Assembly (NCBI RefSeq): GCF_016316925.1
Contig: NZ_JAEEGB010000013.1
Coordinates: 62,001 to 126,000 of the forward strand
Length of the DNA stretch: 64,000 nucleotides
Source of the DNA: Clostridium aciditolerans
Lineage (GTDB): Bacteria > Bacillota > Clostridia > Clostridiales > Clostridiaceae
Direction of reading: 5' to 3'
Shown here piece by piece: positions 8,816-17,440 of the stretch (position 1 is the first letter of the stretch; every line of letters begins with the position of its first letter). The translations under genes and the position numbers were made by a program. Below the pieces are notes generated by a model. The model was given only the letters and a program-made list of their open reading frames with translations, was not told the DNA's origin and did no database searches.

Positions 8816-9319
8816 CTATTCATAAACAGCCGAAACTAGCGAGTTTACCAGCCCACAAAGGCTAGTATTCAATCGGGTATCTATAATGTTATTTGCTGAA
8901 ATCGATGTGGCAGCCGAAGGTACTAAAACATCAGCGATGCCAAGTTCATAGACATCGCTTGTTCTTGTCAACTCTGGAGCTATGGGTGTTGCTGCGGGAG
9001 TACCCGTGACAATGGCAAGCTGAATGCTCCTCGTAATTTGACTTAAGCGAACCACAACCCGGTCTATGCGAGGATTGCTTCCGTCTGCTGTAGAAAGTGG
9101 TTTGTTTAAAACATCCGTATTTTCATATCGATAACCATTAATCCACGCACTGCCCGCTGCTATGCTCACTACCAACCCAATCCCTGGAGACACCAGAAGG
9201 TTTGTTGGTGTAGAATAAAATACACCATTCGAGACAAGGCTTCCAAAATATGCAGCGAAATCTGTTGCGTCATAGATTCTATCTCCATCAGATGAGTTGA
9301 AAAATCCACTTTTCTCCAT
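8816..9319 (-). CDS. Baseplate or tail-appendage structural protein
   Basis: 167 residues, MEKSGFFNSSDGDRIYDATDFAAYFG..., a start often seen in siphovirus baseplate upper or receptor-binding components of Firmicutes phages. It is beta-rich with no membrane segment. It lies 17 nt downstream of the 9337-11274 gene and just upstream of the fibronectin fibre, within the tail operon. A structural role is inferred from this similarity and from position. Confidence 0.65.
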   Translation of the reverse strand: MEKSGFFNSSDGDRIYDATDFAAYFGSLVSNGVFYSTPTNLLVSPGIGLVVSIAAGSAWINGYRYENTDVLNKPLSTADGSNPRIDRVVVRLSQITRSIQLAIVTGTPAATPIAPELTRTSDVYELGIADVLVPSAATSISANNIIDTRLNTSLCGLVNSLVSAVYE

Positions 9320-9336
9320 AAACTATTCCCTCCTTA

Positions 9337-11274
9337 CTAAACGGTTTTTGTGTACTCTATAACTACATAGCCTGTATATGCAGTTCTATCATTGCCTGGT
9401 TCGACTACAATGTCGGTCATATTCACGAAGAGTCCGATTTGAGATGCAAAGTTGTTGTAACGAGCAAGGGGCAGTGGCAAGAAAACACTCCCATTCGTGA
9501 CAAAACCGGTTAAACTGACAACAGTGCTGAGGTTTGCTATACCATGAGGTACATGTTTTGGTGTTGTATCCGTAAGCGAACCGAGATTTATCTCTTTACG
9601 ATAAATCGTCTTGCCATCTATCCAGAGCCGCCCTGTGTTTTGTTCTGTAGTTGAATAGTCGCTAAAAGAAGAAACCATTTTAGTAGCTGTAATTGTACGG
9701 TCTGCAATTTTTAAACCTGTAACTGCTCCATTGGCAATTCTTGCAGTAGTTACAGGTTCATTATTGATATTAAGCCAGTTTGCTTGTCCAGAAGGGTTAT
9801 TAAATACGAAAACAGAAATCACATAGAATGTCAGCGTATTGCGAGAAATAAAGAAACCCATTGCCCGCTGATATCCATTTCCCGTATTGTCCCCGCTATG
9901 TTTTATCAAAAAGACATGGCCGTCGTCACTTGGCTGGTCACTAAACTTATTGCCACTCCATGAGGTGAAATAAAAGGCATCTCCAGGTTTCATATAATAC
10001 AACGCATATTGTCCAATCGATATAGTTCCTCCGCCAACATTGATTTCGAGCGCAGGTAGTTTTCCATACAGATTGTTGATAGTAGATGCTACGTTGTCTC
10101 CTTGAATCTTTGAATCTACCTCCGTCAAGTCGCCTAAGGTTTCCTCAACTGTTACTAGCGTATCCTCCACTGCTCTTAAAGCCTGTGCAATTTCAGATAT
10201 GCCAGTTGGAGCCGATATTGCTGTTTTCACCTCGCTCAAGTCGGAGTGTAATTTTTGGGCTATTGTCAATTCAGCTTTTCCGAATACTACACTGATACTC
10301 TGGCCATCTGCGTCATAGGTTTCTTCAACTTCGGTGATGCGTGTCGTCATGGATACACCCCATGCTTTGGAAATGACTTTGACGGTCTGCCCAAGATCGA
10401 AGTCTATCTTATATGACAAATTACCGTGTGGATTGACCGATGTATCAAATGAATAGCGTATGGCTTGCTCACTCAGCTTACTTTGACCTCGAAAGATTAG
10501 TGTATCAATATAATCTAAACCAAAGTCTTCTGCCCGTAAGTCCTTAGCATCCACAAAAATTTCGTGCCTTGTCTCACCAGAGCCACTTGTAATTGCAACA
10601 AAAGTTCTGTCTGGACCTTCTCCTTCACCACCAACAAGGGCGGTGTTGGCATAATCTCCAGCACTTATTGTATAAATCTGTTCTGTAAGGTTTTCATATT
10701 CCTTAGTAAATACAGCTTGTGATTCCGTTCCCATATATAACGCTACGGTAAAAACCCCTGTAGTAGGAGTGAACACCGTCTTAATGCCAACATCCGATGC
10801 AACACATAGTTCCGTCACAGCATCCATCAAATTTCGATACGATACCTGTGTGCTGATAGGAACATTAAAGTTTGGAGCAGAAAAGGATATGTTCGCAATC
10901 TTCCTTGCTACATCAGAAGGATTGATAAGATTATTATTTAAAAGTTGCTCAACACAAGTAGAAATATCACCAGACAATTTCTCCGTTTGCCAAACAATGC
11001 GGCGGGAGAGGAAGGAAGTTGCAAACCGACCACTTGCAGTAATAATTTCATGCTCGGTTTGAGAAAGTTCCAGATGTTCGATGATCCCGACTTCCTCATC
11101 ATCATTTTTCCAGATGATATTCCCTTCCTTTAATAGTTCTGTATTTTCCAAAGTTGCAATCGCTTTTAACTCAAATGAGCCACACTGGGAATAGCGTCTC
11201 GTCCAGCGTAAGTACTCGAAGGACTCCACAATGCCCACAAGATCTCGGTTTGAATTGTAGATATACAGTTCCAT
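9337..11274 (-). CDS. Minor tail / Gp37-like tail protein
   Basis: 645 residues. The first ~370 residues (ELYIYNSNRDLVGIVESF, then WTRRYSQCGSFEL) resemble the siphovirus ReqiPepy6 Gp37-like tail protein that follows the distal tail protein. A predicted coiled coil near 345-400 and a beta-rich C-terminal half follow. Start 11274 is taken because GGGGG lies 7 bp upstream; a GTG two codons earlier is the alternative. The upstream gene's TGA overlaps this start. Likely a tail-tip hub component. Confidence 0.7.
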   Translation of the reverse strand: MELYIYNSNRDLVGIVESFEYLRWTRRYSQCGSFELKAIATLENTELLKEGNIIWKNDDEEVGIIEHLELSQTEHEIITASGRFATSFLSRRIVWQTEKLSGDISTCVEQLLNNNLINPSDVARKIANISFSAPNFNVPISTQVSYRNLMDAVTELCVASDVGIKTVFTPTTGVFTVALYMGTESQAVFTKEYENLTEQIYTISAGDYANTALVGGEGEGPDRTFVAITSGSGETRHEIFVDAKDLRAEDFGLDYIDTLIFRGQSKLSEQAIRYSFDTSVNPHGNLSYKIDFDLGQTVKVISKAWGVSMTTRITEVEETYDADGQSISVVFGKAELTIAQKLHSDLSEVKTAISAPTGISEIAQALRAVEDTLVTVEETLGDLTEVDSKIQGDNVASTINNLYGKLPALEINVGGGTISIGQYALYYMKPGDAFYFTSWSGNKFSDQPSDDGHVFLIKHSGDNTGNGYQRAMGFFISRNTLTFYVISVFVFNNPSGQANWLNINNEPVTTARIANGAVTGLKIADRTITATKMVSSFSDYSTTEQNTGRLWIDGKTIYRKEINLGSLTDTTPKHVPHGIANLSTVVSLTGFVTNGSVFLPLPLARYNNFASQIGLFVNMTDIVVEPGNDRTAYTGYVVIEYTKTV

Positions 11275-11276
11275 TT

Positions 11277-12128
11277 TCACACCCCCAGAAACTGCGGACG
11301 AAAGTAAATACTAACCTCTAGCAGTTCCATATTGACTGAAGCATCGTATCGTAGTGTATTAAGACCTGCCGCGAGTTGAAAGAACACCGAATTGGTATCC
11401 AACAGTGAAAAAGCATTTGTAATCGTTGACCCATCAATCTGGACCACACGCTTACCAGCGAAGTGGGTATATACGCGAAGTTCATCCCCAGCGCTCATTG
11501 TAGTGAGAGGTCGGATATATTCTCCCGTGTCTATGTTTAATAGTTCAGGGTTCGACACAGTACCTAAGGCTCGGAATACAATCTCACATCCACAAGATAC
11601 ATCCCCGATATTTTCCACTGTAATGATTTGGCTAGGTTGACGCATTCCGAACTCCATCCCACTCATAGGAATTTCCAATTCAAACTCAAATAGCGGTATC
11701 CATGATGCCAGTTCCTCTCGCACCTCATTTAATGTCTCGAAGAAAGGGGATGGGCAGAGTAGACTGACAAAGAAGTTTGGTATTCGTTGCCGATTAGAAA
11801 CACTAAAACCTGCCTCCTCCACCACGCAGGATATCTGTCGGTCACGGTATTGAAGGGTCCCTAGTAGCTTTGGGCTGAATATTTGAAGGAATCGTTGTCT
11901 CCTTTTAAAGGCTTCATCGGGAGTATCAGCAACAACCGTACCTTCAATCGTTATGTTTCGCATATCTAGTGTGGAGGAAATATAAAAAGCGCCATCCTGA
12001 TCCGGCGCCTTGAAAGTGTTGACGGTTTGACGAATATTTCCAGTACCGTCTACCTTCGTAAGAAAGTACGGTCGGCTTTGCTTAAGCGTAATACTCTCTC
12101 CATCTCTATTGGTGTATGTTAGCTCCAT
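11277..12128 (-). CDS. Distal tail protein
   Basis: 283 residues. It resembles the phage tail family of distal tail proteins that form the ring linking the tube to the tip complex: N-terminal NRDGESITL..., a central VSLLCPSPFFET, and a C-terminal galectin-like half (SGMEFGMRQPSQIITVENIGDV). Start 12128 has GGAGG 7 bp before it. It follows the tape-measure gene, as expected for siphoviruses, and overlaps the next gene by 4 nt or less. Confidence 0.8.
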   Translation of the reverse strand: MELTYTNRDGESITLKQSRPYFLTKVDGTGNIRQTVNTFKAPDQDGAFYISSTLDMRNITIEGTVVADTPDEAFKRRQRFLQIFSPKLLGTLQYRDRQISCVVEEAGFSVSNRQRIPNFFVSLLCPSPFFETLNEVREELASWIPLFEFELEIPMSGMEFGMRQPSQIITVENIGDVSCGCEIVFRALGTVSNPELLNIDTGEYIRPLTTMSAGDELRVYTHFAGKRVVQIDGSTITNAFSLLDTNSVFFQLAAGLNTLRYDASVNMELLEVSIYFRPQFLGV

Positions 12129-12141
12129 TTCCGTACCTCCT

Positions 12142-14562
12142 TTACAATTCAAGTGCCAGTTTACGGGATAGGTTCTTAAACTCCCGTGCTAATTCTTTTT
12201 CTGATAGAGCTTTAGGTGTCACAACTGAAATATTTTGAGTGATACTTGAACCCGTGGCATTACCTTGTCCAGATACACCTCTGTAATTAAAATCAAAGCT
12301 GGTTGGTACTGCATTTTGCATATCCCTTGAAACTGCTGTCATTGCATCCTCAAAACCTACACCGATACCTTCACCCATGTTGTGGCCAATTCCAGCAAAT
12401 AGAGTTGAAGGGGAGCGGATACCGAAGAAGTCTTTAATCCTCGATACAACATTTCCGAAAAACCCGGATATTTTACCCCATAACCATGCACCTGCGTCTG
12501 ATATACCCTTCCACAACCCTTTAATCAAATTGCCGCCCACTTGTGCCATTTGACCGATATAGCCAGTAAAGGCCCTAACCAGTCCAGAGATAATCTGCGG
12601 TACGGCTTTTACGATCTCCACGATTATCCTTGGCAGATTTGCAATCAGTGCCACAAACAGTTGTACACCCGCTAAGATAATCTTATCGATGTTACCAATA
12701 ATGGCATTGACCATCGAGCTAACAATCTTGGGAATAGCACCTACAACAGTAGTAATAATCTGTGGCAATGCCTGTATGAGTGATATTAGAAGCCGGATAC
12801 CTGCATCAATAATCAAAGGAATCGACCCAATAACAGCACTGATGATACTATCGATAATTTGCGGAATTGCTTCCACAACTGCTGTAATAATGGTAGGCAA
12901 AGCTGTGACCAGTGAGGTCAATAATTGAATACCCGCATCAATGATCTGTGGAATAGATGCAATGATAAAATCCACTATTGCTTTGATGATGACCGGTAAG
13001 GCAGAAGTAAGCTGAGGTATTGCCTCTACCAATCCCTGTGCTAATCCTATAATCAACTGCAAAGCGGCATCTAAAATGAGTGGTAGGTTATCCATCAATC
13101 CTTGGACAATCTGCATTACAGCAGAAACCGCGGCAGGGATGAGTTGTGGCAACGCTATTCCGATCCCATCCACAAGTGCTGTTACTAGTTCGATTGCTGC
13201 ATTTATCAGCAGTGGAAGGTTATCAATTAATGCACCGACAATCGTCATTAGAGCACTTACCGCAGCTGGAATAAGTTCGGGTAAAAGGCTCAAAATTGTT
13301 TCCAGTACTTGTGTGAATATATTTGTAACTAATTCAAGAAGCATTGGAAGCAAGTCTGCAACCGCTGCTAATATTGCGCCCGTCGCTGTTGGTAATGCGG
13401 CTACGATATTTTCCAAGACCGGTACGATATTAGTTACAACTGCCTCGAAAGCCTCCACAAGATTCTCAGTCAGATTTATCATGTCGGCATTAGCATTGCC
13501 GAGTCCGGCTGTAAATGAACCAAGTGCAGCCTGTAGCAAACCAATAGAACCAGAAATCGTCTGGGTTGATTCTTTTGCAAAGTTACCTGCATACTGCTCC
13601 GTGTTCTCAAAGAACATTTGCATTGCAACTTCGGCTTTTTCCGCTTGTGTTGCAGTATTCCAAGTGAAATCCAGACCCTTTGCGAGAGCGTAGGCTTCAA
13701 TGTTTGTAGCGTTCATCGCTACACCCAAGTTATCCATCATATCAAAGTTACCCTTTGCCGCCCCAGTGACTGCCTCTAATGCCGAGGACATATCAATACC
13801 CATAACCGATGCCATGTCTGCTGCACGTTGCATGGCCTTTTCAGTTAGCTCAAGACTTCTCTGTTGCTGTATACCAGAACCTTGGAACAACGCGCCCATT
13901 TTGTTAGCAGTTGCTAGGTACTCACTTTGGGAAACACCTAGATTTTTATAGGCTTCCTCACCGGTTTTCTGAATCGATGCAGCATATGCTCCAAAAACCG
14001 CCTCCGATCCACCTAGGTTTTGCTCCAATTCTCCGAACTGAGTAACTACTTCTTTACCTAACTTAATAGCCGCGGCTCCAGCGGCAACTGCTACCGCGCC
14101 CATTGCCACACCAATGCCCTTGAGTACACCGCCAAGCTTTTCAAACCTGCCACCAGCATCCTCTGCACTTTTTCCAGAATCCTCTAACTCTTCACCGAGA
14201 TTATCCGCTTCAATTGTTGACTCTTCAAGTTCACGCTCCATAAGATTCAGTTCTGCCTGAGCCCTGTTTAATTGTATCTGCCAGTTTTGAGTGCGACGGT
14301 CATTTTCACCGAAAGAGGAGGAGGCATTATCAAGGGCAGCCTTAAGGGTAGAAATCTTTTCTTTCTGTGCGTCAATTTCTTTATTCAAAACGGCATTACG
14401 AGCGGTAACTGACTGAATGGATTTATCGTTTTTATCAAACTGACTCGTTACAAGGGCCATTTCACTGCCCAATACTTTAAATGATTGATTGATTTCTCGC
14501 AGTGCGTTCTTGAATTCACGCTCGCCTTCAACACCTATTTTTAAACCAAAATTGTCTGCCAT
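12142..14562 (-). CDS. Tail tape measure protein
   Basis: 806 residues. The N-terminal 130 residues are coiled coil (NKEIDAQKEKISTLKAAL..., NLMERELEES). A conserved TMP region with a Gly/Ala hydrophobic segment (about 145-170) follows. Then about 300 residues of repetitive hydrophobic helices contain many LPQII/IPQIIDA-type units. The C-terminal end has SPSTLFAGIGHNMGEGI, common near TMP ends. It sets tail length and contacts DNA on ejection. It is preceded by the frameshifted chaperone pair, the universal siphovirus arrangement. Start: GGAGGAGGTG just upstream. Confidence 0.93.
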   Translation of the reverse strand: MADNFGLKIGVEGEREFKNALREINQSFKVLGSEMALVTSQFDKNDKSIQSVTARNAVLNKEIDAQKEKISTLKAALDNASSSFGENDRRTQNWQIQLNRAQAELNLMERELEESTIEADNLGEELEDSGKSAEDAGGRFEKLGGVLKGIGVAMGAVAVAAGAAAIKLGKEVVTQFGELEQNLGGSEAVFGAYAASIQKTGEEAYKNLGVSQSEYLATANKMGALFQGSGIQQQRSLELTEKAMQRAADMASVMGIDMSSALEAVTGAAKGNFDMMDNLGVAMNATNIEAYALAKGLDFTWNTATQAEKAEVAMQMFFENTEQYAGNFAKESTQTISGSIGLLQAALGSFTAGLGNANADMINLTENLVEAFEAVVTNIVPVLENIVAALPTATGAILAAVADLLPMLLELVTNIFTQVLETILSLLPELIPAAVSALMTIVGALIDNLPLLINAAIELVTALVDGIGIALPQLIPAAVSAVMQIVQGLMDNLPLILDAALQLIIGLAQGLVEAIPQLTSALPVIIKAIVDFIIASIPQIIDAGIQLLTSLVTALPTIITAVVEAIPQIIDSIISAVIGSIPLIIDAGIRLLISLIQALPQIITTVVGAIPKIVSSMVNAIIGNIDKIILAGVQLFVALIANLPRIIVEIVKAVPQIISGLVRAFTGYIGQMAQVGGNLIKGLWKGISDAGAWLWGKISGFFGNVVSRIKDFFGIRSPSTLFAGIGHNMGEGIGVGFEDAMTAVSRDMQNAVPTSFDFNYRGVSGQGNATGSSITQNISVVTPKALSEKELAREFKNLSRKLALEL

Positions 14563-14576
14563 GCCTTCACCTCCTC

Positions 14577-15151
14577 CTAAATACCTGGTGGGATAATATC
14601 GTCAATGGTCCGTGTTTTCTTTGGCTTTTCAATACCATGCCATTGTTTATGACAAGTCCATAAATCAAAAAACAGCCCAATTGGCATAAGCCAGAATTCC
14701 TCTGTCTCCATGCCCATCTGAACTGTTCCATAATAAAGAAGCCGGGTAAAGACCTCATCGTCCGTTACCCGACTTCCACGTTTTTTGGAGTTTCCTCCTC
14801 ACTTTCTACATTTCGCTTTGTACCTTTGAACATCGCCTCGGTAATTGCAGTTTTATATGCCGATAAATCAAGCGGTGAGGTAAGAAGCTCTACTTCTTCC
14901 TCTGTCAACAATTCTTCAGGTGCGTTCTTATTCTTAAGATTACGAATCAAAATGGACTGGTTTGCAAGCAATGTAATTAGCCAAACAATCTCGTCCAGTG
15001 CCATCTCGAAGTTTTCTGATTTCATCAGCTTTTCTCCAAGGTTTTCAAGACCACCGTAACGACCCGCAATGGCCTTTGTTGCACGTGTAGTTAAAACCAG
15101 TTCATACTCTTTGTCACCTATGTTAATTGTGGCACTTCTATCATTATCCAT
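14577..15151 (-). CDS. Tail assembly chaperone GT product by -1 frameshift
   Basis: The downstream part (14577-14786) has no start of its own. It is reached by a -1 shift at the heptamer A AAA AAC (minus strand, 14786 to 14780), which sits in the correct zero-frame register (cca aaa aac) five codons before the gpG stop. The shifted frame adds about 68 residues including EEFWLMPIGLFFDLW, the typical GT signature, and ends at TAG 14577-14579 inside the tape-measure ribosome-binding site. By analogy with lambda G/GT the longer product recruits tail protein to the tape measure. Confidence 0.88.
14765..15151 (-). CDS. Tail assembly chaperone (gpG-like)
   Basis: 128 residues, mostly helical, small and acidic at the C-terminus (NVESEEETPKNVEVG). 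It lies between the major tail protein and the tape-measure gene. The position, size and slippery heptamer near its end identify the short product of the frameshifting chaperone gene. It coats the tape measure during tail assembly and is absent from the virion in known systems. Confidence 0.88.
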   Translation of the reverse strand: MDNDRSATINIGDKEYELVLTTRATKAIAGRYGGLENLGEKLMKSENFEMALDEIVWLITLLANQSILIRNLKNKNAPEELLTEEEVELLTSPLDLSAYKTAITEAMFKGTKRNVESEEETPKNVEVG

Positions 15152-15162
15152 GATTTCCCCTC

Positions 15163-15753
15163 CTATGGTTCAGGTGTATATACAGGTTCATAGACCTCTG
15201 TGAACCAACCTGTTATGGTGGTCGATGAAACACCAGGATCACCTTCTGTAACTTCCGCTTTCCATGGGTGCTTGCCCAATCCATCCAGCTTATTTCTACG
15301 CATAACGGTTCCCTCAATGGTGGGTGTAGAAAAGGTAATGGAATCAGCCTTTGTCTGCAAGTTGGTTGCTGGTAGTCCAAACTTAACGCGATACAACCAA
15401 AAATAGCGGTATGTTCCATTAGCCCTTTGCGCACGAAACCCAACTGCAACGGGTGTACCCACGTTTTCACTGGCTGAGATTAATACTCCGTTATCATCTG
15501 TAGAAGCACCAGTTAAATCCGCTGCGACTGTCGGACCAATGTCGTCTACACCGAGAGTGAGAGTACCACTGTTAAAATCTTTCACAACCTCAGCCGCTCC
15601 GTCGTCAGCATACAGAATTGCTTCCACCAGTTCTACCGAGAGTTCAGCAGTGATGGCTTTTGCAAGTACAGAAGGTTGGGCATAAGTTTCCTCACCGTTA
15701 GTGTCCTCGGTTATTTTTGAATAGTACAGTCTATCAAGACCGATCGTTGCCAT
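15163..15753 (-). CDS. Major tail tube protein (phi13 type)
   Basis: 196 residues beginning MATIGLDRLYYSKITED and rich in beta strands, with YRYFWLYRVKF and STPTIEGTVMRR, features of the phi13-family major tail protein. Copies of it stack into the tail tube. It follows the tail-terminator-like gene by 4 nt and precedes the chaperone. No Ig-like C-terminal domain is seen; the protein ends in YEPVYTPEP. Confidence 0.85.
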   Translation of the reverse strand: MATIGLDRLYYSKITEDTNGEETYAQPSVLAKAITAELSVELVEAILYADDGAAEVVKDFNSGTLTLGVDDIGPTVAADLTGASTDDNGVLISASENVGTPVAVGFRAQRANGTYRYFWLYRVKFGLPATNLQTKADSITFSTPTIEGTVMRRNKLDGLGKHPWKAEVTEGDPGVSSTTITGWFTEVYEPVYTPEP

Positions 15754-15756
15754 GTG

Positions 15757-16098
15757 TTATTCCTCCAATCTATAGTTTTTTGCCACATCGATGGCATAAT
15801 GATGATATCCAGTATCATCCTCGTGACCGATATATCTTCGTTCGGTCAAAGTAAAATCTGCATTTATTAAAGCAGTTGTGAGCTGTCTTTTCCGCTCTAG
15901 GTAGTTATTTTTTGAGAACAGTGATATCCTCGCTTCCTGCACATCAAAGCCTGGACGGTTATCCGCATGAACTTCAAAAATATCCGAAAGAGGGAGAATC
16001 ACGACATACTCATCTGGTGCCAAACCTGAAAAAACCCCAGTTTCCACGGGGAGCAATATAGTGGAAACAAGGGTATTCAATTCCTCTAAAATATTCAT
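15757..16098 (-). CDS. Tail terminator-like protein
   Basis: 113 residues from ATG 16098, which overlaps the TGA of the preceding gene (ATGA). GGAGGAG lies a little upstream. An alpha/beta protein (LNTLVSTILLPVETGVF..., then RYIGHEDDTGYHHYAIDV). Its place between the HK97-gp10-like gene and the tube protein is that of tail terminator/completion proteins. The assignment rests on position and size. Confidence 0.65.
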   Translation of the reverse strand: MNILEELNTLVSTILLPVETGVFSGLAPDEYVVILPLSDIFEVHADNRPGFDVQEARISLFSKNNYLERKRQLTTALINADFTLTERRYIGHEDDTGYHHYAIDVAKNYRLEE

Positions 16099-16526
16099 AT
16101 CTTCTCGATCTCCTCCTCCAGCTTGGCGACCATTGCGTTGATGCAAGGTTTCCTAGATGAATTCCTCGCAGGCTTTAGGAAGGGTTTTGCAGGCTGACCA
16201 TGTTTGCCATATTCAATGATGCTGGCAAGTTTAGCATTGCTCTCACCATCAGATCGCGGCTCAGCAAAGCCAACTTTTACATTGAAGTTACCATTTCTAT
16301 CCTGCTTTGCACTCGAGAGTCCTAATGAAGATAGCAACTCGCCAGTGCTTTTGGATGGATATTTCGTGCCCTTGCCTACCACCTTACTTAGATTTCCCTT
16401 GACTTTATCCAGCACCACTTCACCGCCAACTTCCAAAACCTTAGGAAGAATCACATCGGTCTGGTCAGCTAATCGGGATACCTTTAAAAGGAATTCTTCT
16501 GGCATCTTTATATTCGCTTTTGCCAT
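16095..16526 (-). CDS. HK97 gp10-like tail-completion protein
   Basis: 143 residues from ATG 16526, which has GAGGTG upstream; ATG/GTG codons up to 16535 are alternatives. Contains VGFAEPRSDGESNAKLASIIEYGKHGQPAKPFLKPA, with the IIEYGKxxxPAxPFLxPA pattern typical of HK97-gp10-type neck proteins. It overlaps both neighbours by a few bases within the connector operon. It likely joins head and tail during assembly. Confidence 0.82.
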   Translation of the reverse strand: MAKANIKMPEEFLLKVSRLADQTDVILPKVLEVGGEVVLDKVKGNLSKVVGKGTKYPSKSTGELLSSLGLSSAKQDRNGNFNVKVGFAEPRSDGESNAKLASIIEYGKHGQPAKPFLKPARNSSRKPCINAMVAKLEEEIEKI

Positions 16527-16531
16527 ATCCA

Positions 16532-16867
16532 TCACCTCACAGTTGGTTCTAGCTTTTCGGCTAAAACCTCGACATACATCCCTCGGTTTCTTACATCCTC
16601 AACACTTAAAATTTGATATCTGCCATCATCGCAGACGATAACCATTTCATTGGTCACCTTAAGTCCGAAGATTTTTCTAAACCTGAATAGGGAAGTTGCA
16701 GATGAAAATGATGCCATATTCGTCCATCGCTCACTGCCATGCCGATCTTCCTTGTAAGCAAGTACACTTGCGAGTATGTTGTTATCTTTTGTGGCGAAGC
16801 CTTCCTTATCCTTTGTGGGTATCGTGCAAATGATATCGATAAAGGTGTTCATCTTCCCAAAGCTCAC
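16532..16867 (-). CDS. Head closure / head-tail joining protein
   Basis: About 111 residues, taking GTG 16867 as start (GGGGTG 6 bp before, just after the TAG of the upstream gene). An in-frame codon at 16891 would begin inside that gene. Sequence FGKMNTFIDIICTIPTKDKEGF and DGRYQILSVEDVRNRGMYVEV match the SPP1 gp16-type stopper family by pattern (small beta barrel, REI-like end). It lies in the expected place after the connector. Confidence 0.75.
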   Translation of the reverse strand: MSFGKMNTFIDIICTIPTKDKEGFATKDNNILASVLAYKEDRHGSERWTNMASFSSATSLFRFRKIFGLKVTNEMVIVCDDGRYQILSVEDVRNRGMYVEVLAEKLEPTVR

Positions 16868-16868
16868 A

Positions 16869-17189
16869 CTAAACACCCCACTCTCGATCAAGTCGTAAAA
16901 GCAAGTTCACTGTATTCCATACTTGTTGTCCCGCCTGTACGCTATCAGCAAAGAAACCTGCCGTCGAGCCATCTCTACTTTCATAGAAATGACTCGACAA
17001 CATGATCACTGCTTGTTCTGTTGTTGGAGGCATAGCATGTGTTTCATAATGGTTTTCAGGAACGTGCTGATAGCTCTGTGCATAGGAGACTGCAGCAGTG
17101 ATAAATCCAATAAGGAGGGCATCATCCTGATCATGTGCTAAAATTAAGTTCGCTTTAACTTTAGGCAAGAGATTATCTGCCACTGCCAT
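16869..17189 (-). CDS. Head-tail connector (gp6-like)
   Basis: 106 residues, all helical: KVKANLILAHDQDDALLIGFITAAVSYAQSYQ, with a C-terminal LLLRLDREW. This is the usual form of the gp6/gp15 connector ring that sits under the portal and measures DNA with it. It follows the capsid and head-fibre genes. Confidence 0.83.
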   Translation of the reverse strand: MAVADNLLPKVKANLILAHDQDDALLIGFITAAVSYAQSYQHVPENHYETHAMPPTTEQAVIMLSSHFYESRDGSTAGFFADSVQAGQQVWNTVNLLLRLDREWGV

Positions 17190-17215
17190 ACCACCAACCT
17201 CCTTTACATTCCACC

Positions 17216-17428
17216 TTAGTCAGCCTCCATAAGCCCAGCTGCTTTTAGTTTGGCAAGCAAGGCATTAAAGTCCGTAACTAGACCAGCAACATCGGTGGCG
17301 GTGCTGTCTGCCTGGTTTTCAGCAACAGGAAGCCCCATAACCGAGGCCCCTTCTTTAATTTCTAAAACACCTCCGATGACAGTTTTTTCTCCGCCTTGTT
17401 CGGTATAATTCTTCGTGTTATAACTCAT
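17216..17428 (-). CDS. Head fibre protein
   Basis: 70 residues: MSYNTKNYTEQGGEKTVIGG, then LEIKEGASV and VAGLVTDFNALLAKLKAAGLM. This arrangement is common for small head-fibre proteins found right after HK97-type capsid genes in Firmicutes phages. It probably decorates the capsid surface. It lies 12 nt after the capsid gene with a strong GGAGGTG site. Confidence 0.7.
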   Translation of the reverse strand: MSYNTKNYTEQGGEKTVIGGVLEIKEGASVMGLPVAENQADSTATDVAGLVTDFNALLAKLKAAGLMEAD

Positions 17429-17440
17429 AAAGCACCTCCG

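Noticed and set aside
14567-14758. A 63-codon frame starting with ATG on the minus strand between chaperone and tape measure
   Set aside because: It is in a different frame from the GT extension, has no ribosome-binding site, and the real coding signal there is the -1 frame reached from the slippery heptamer.
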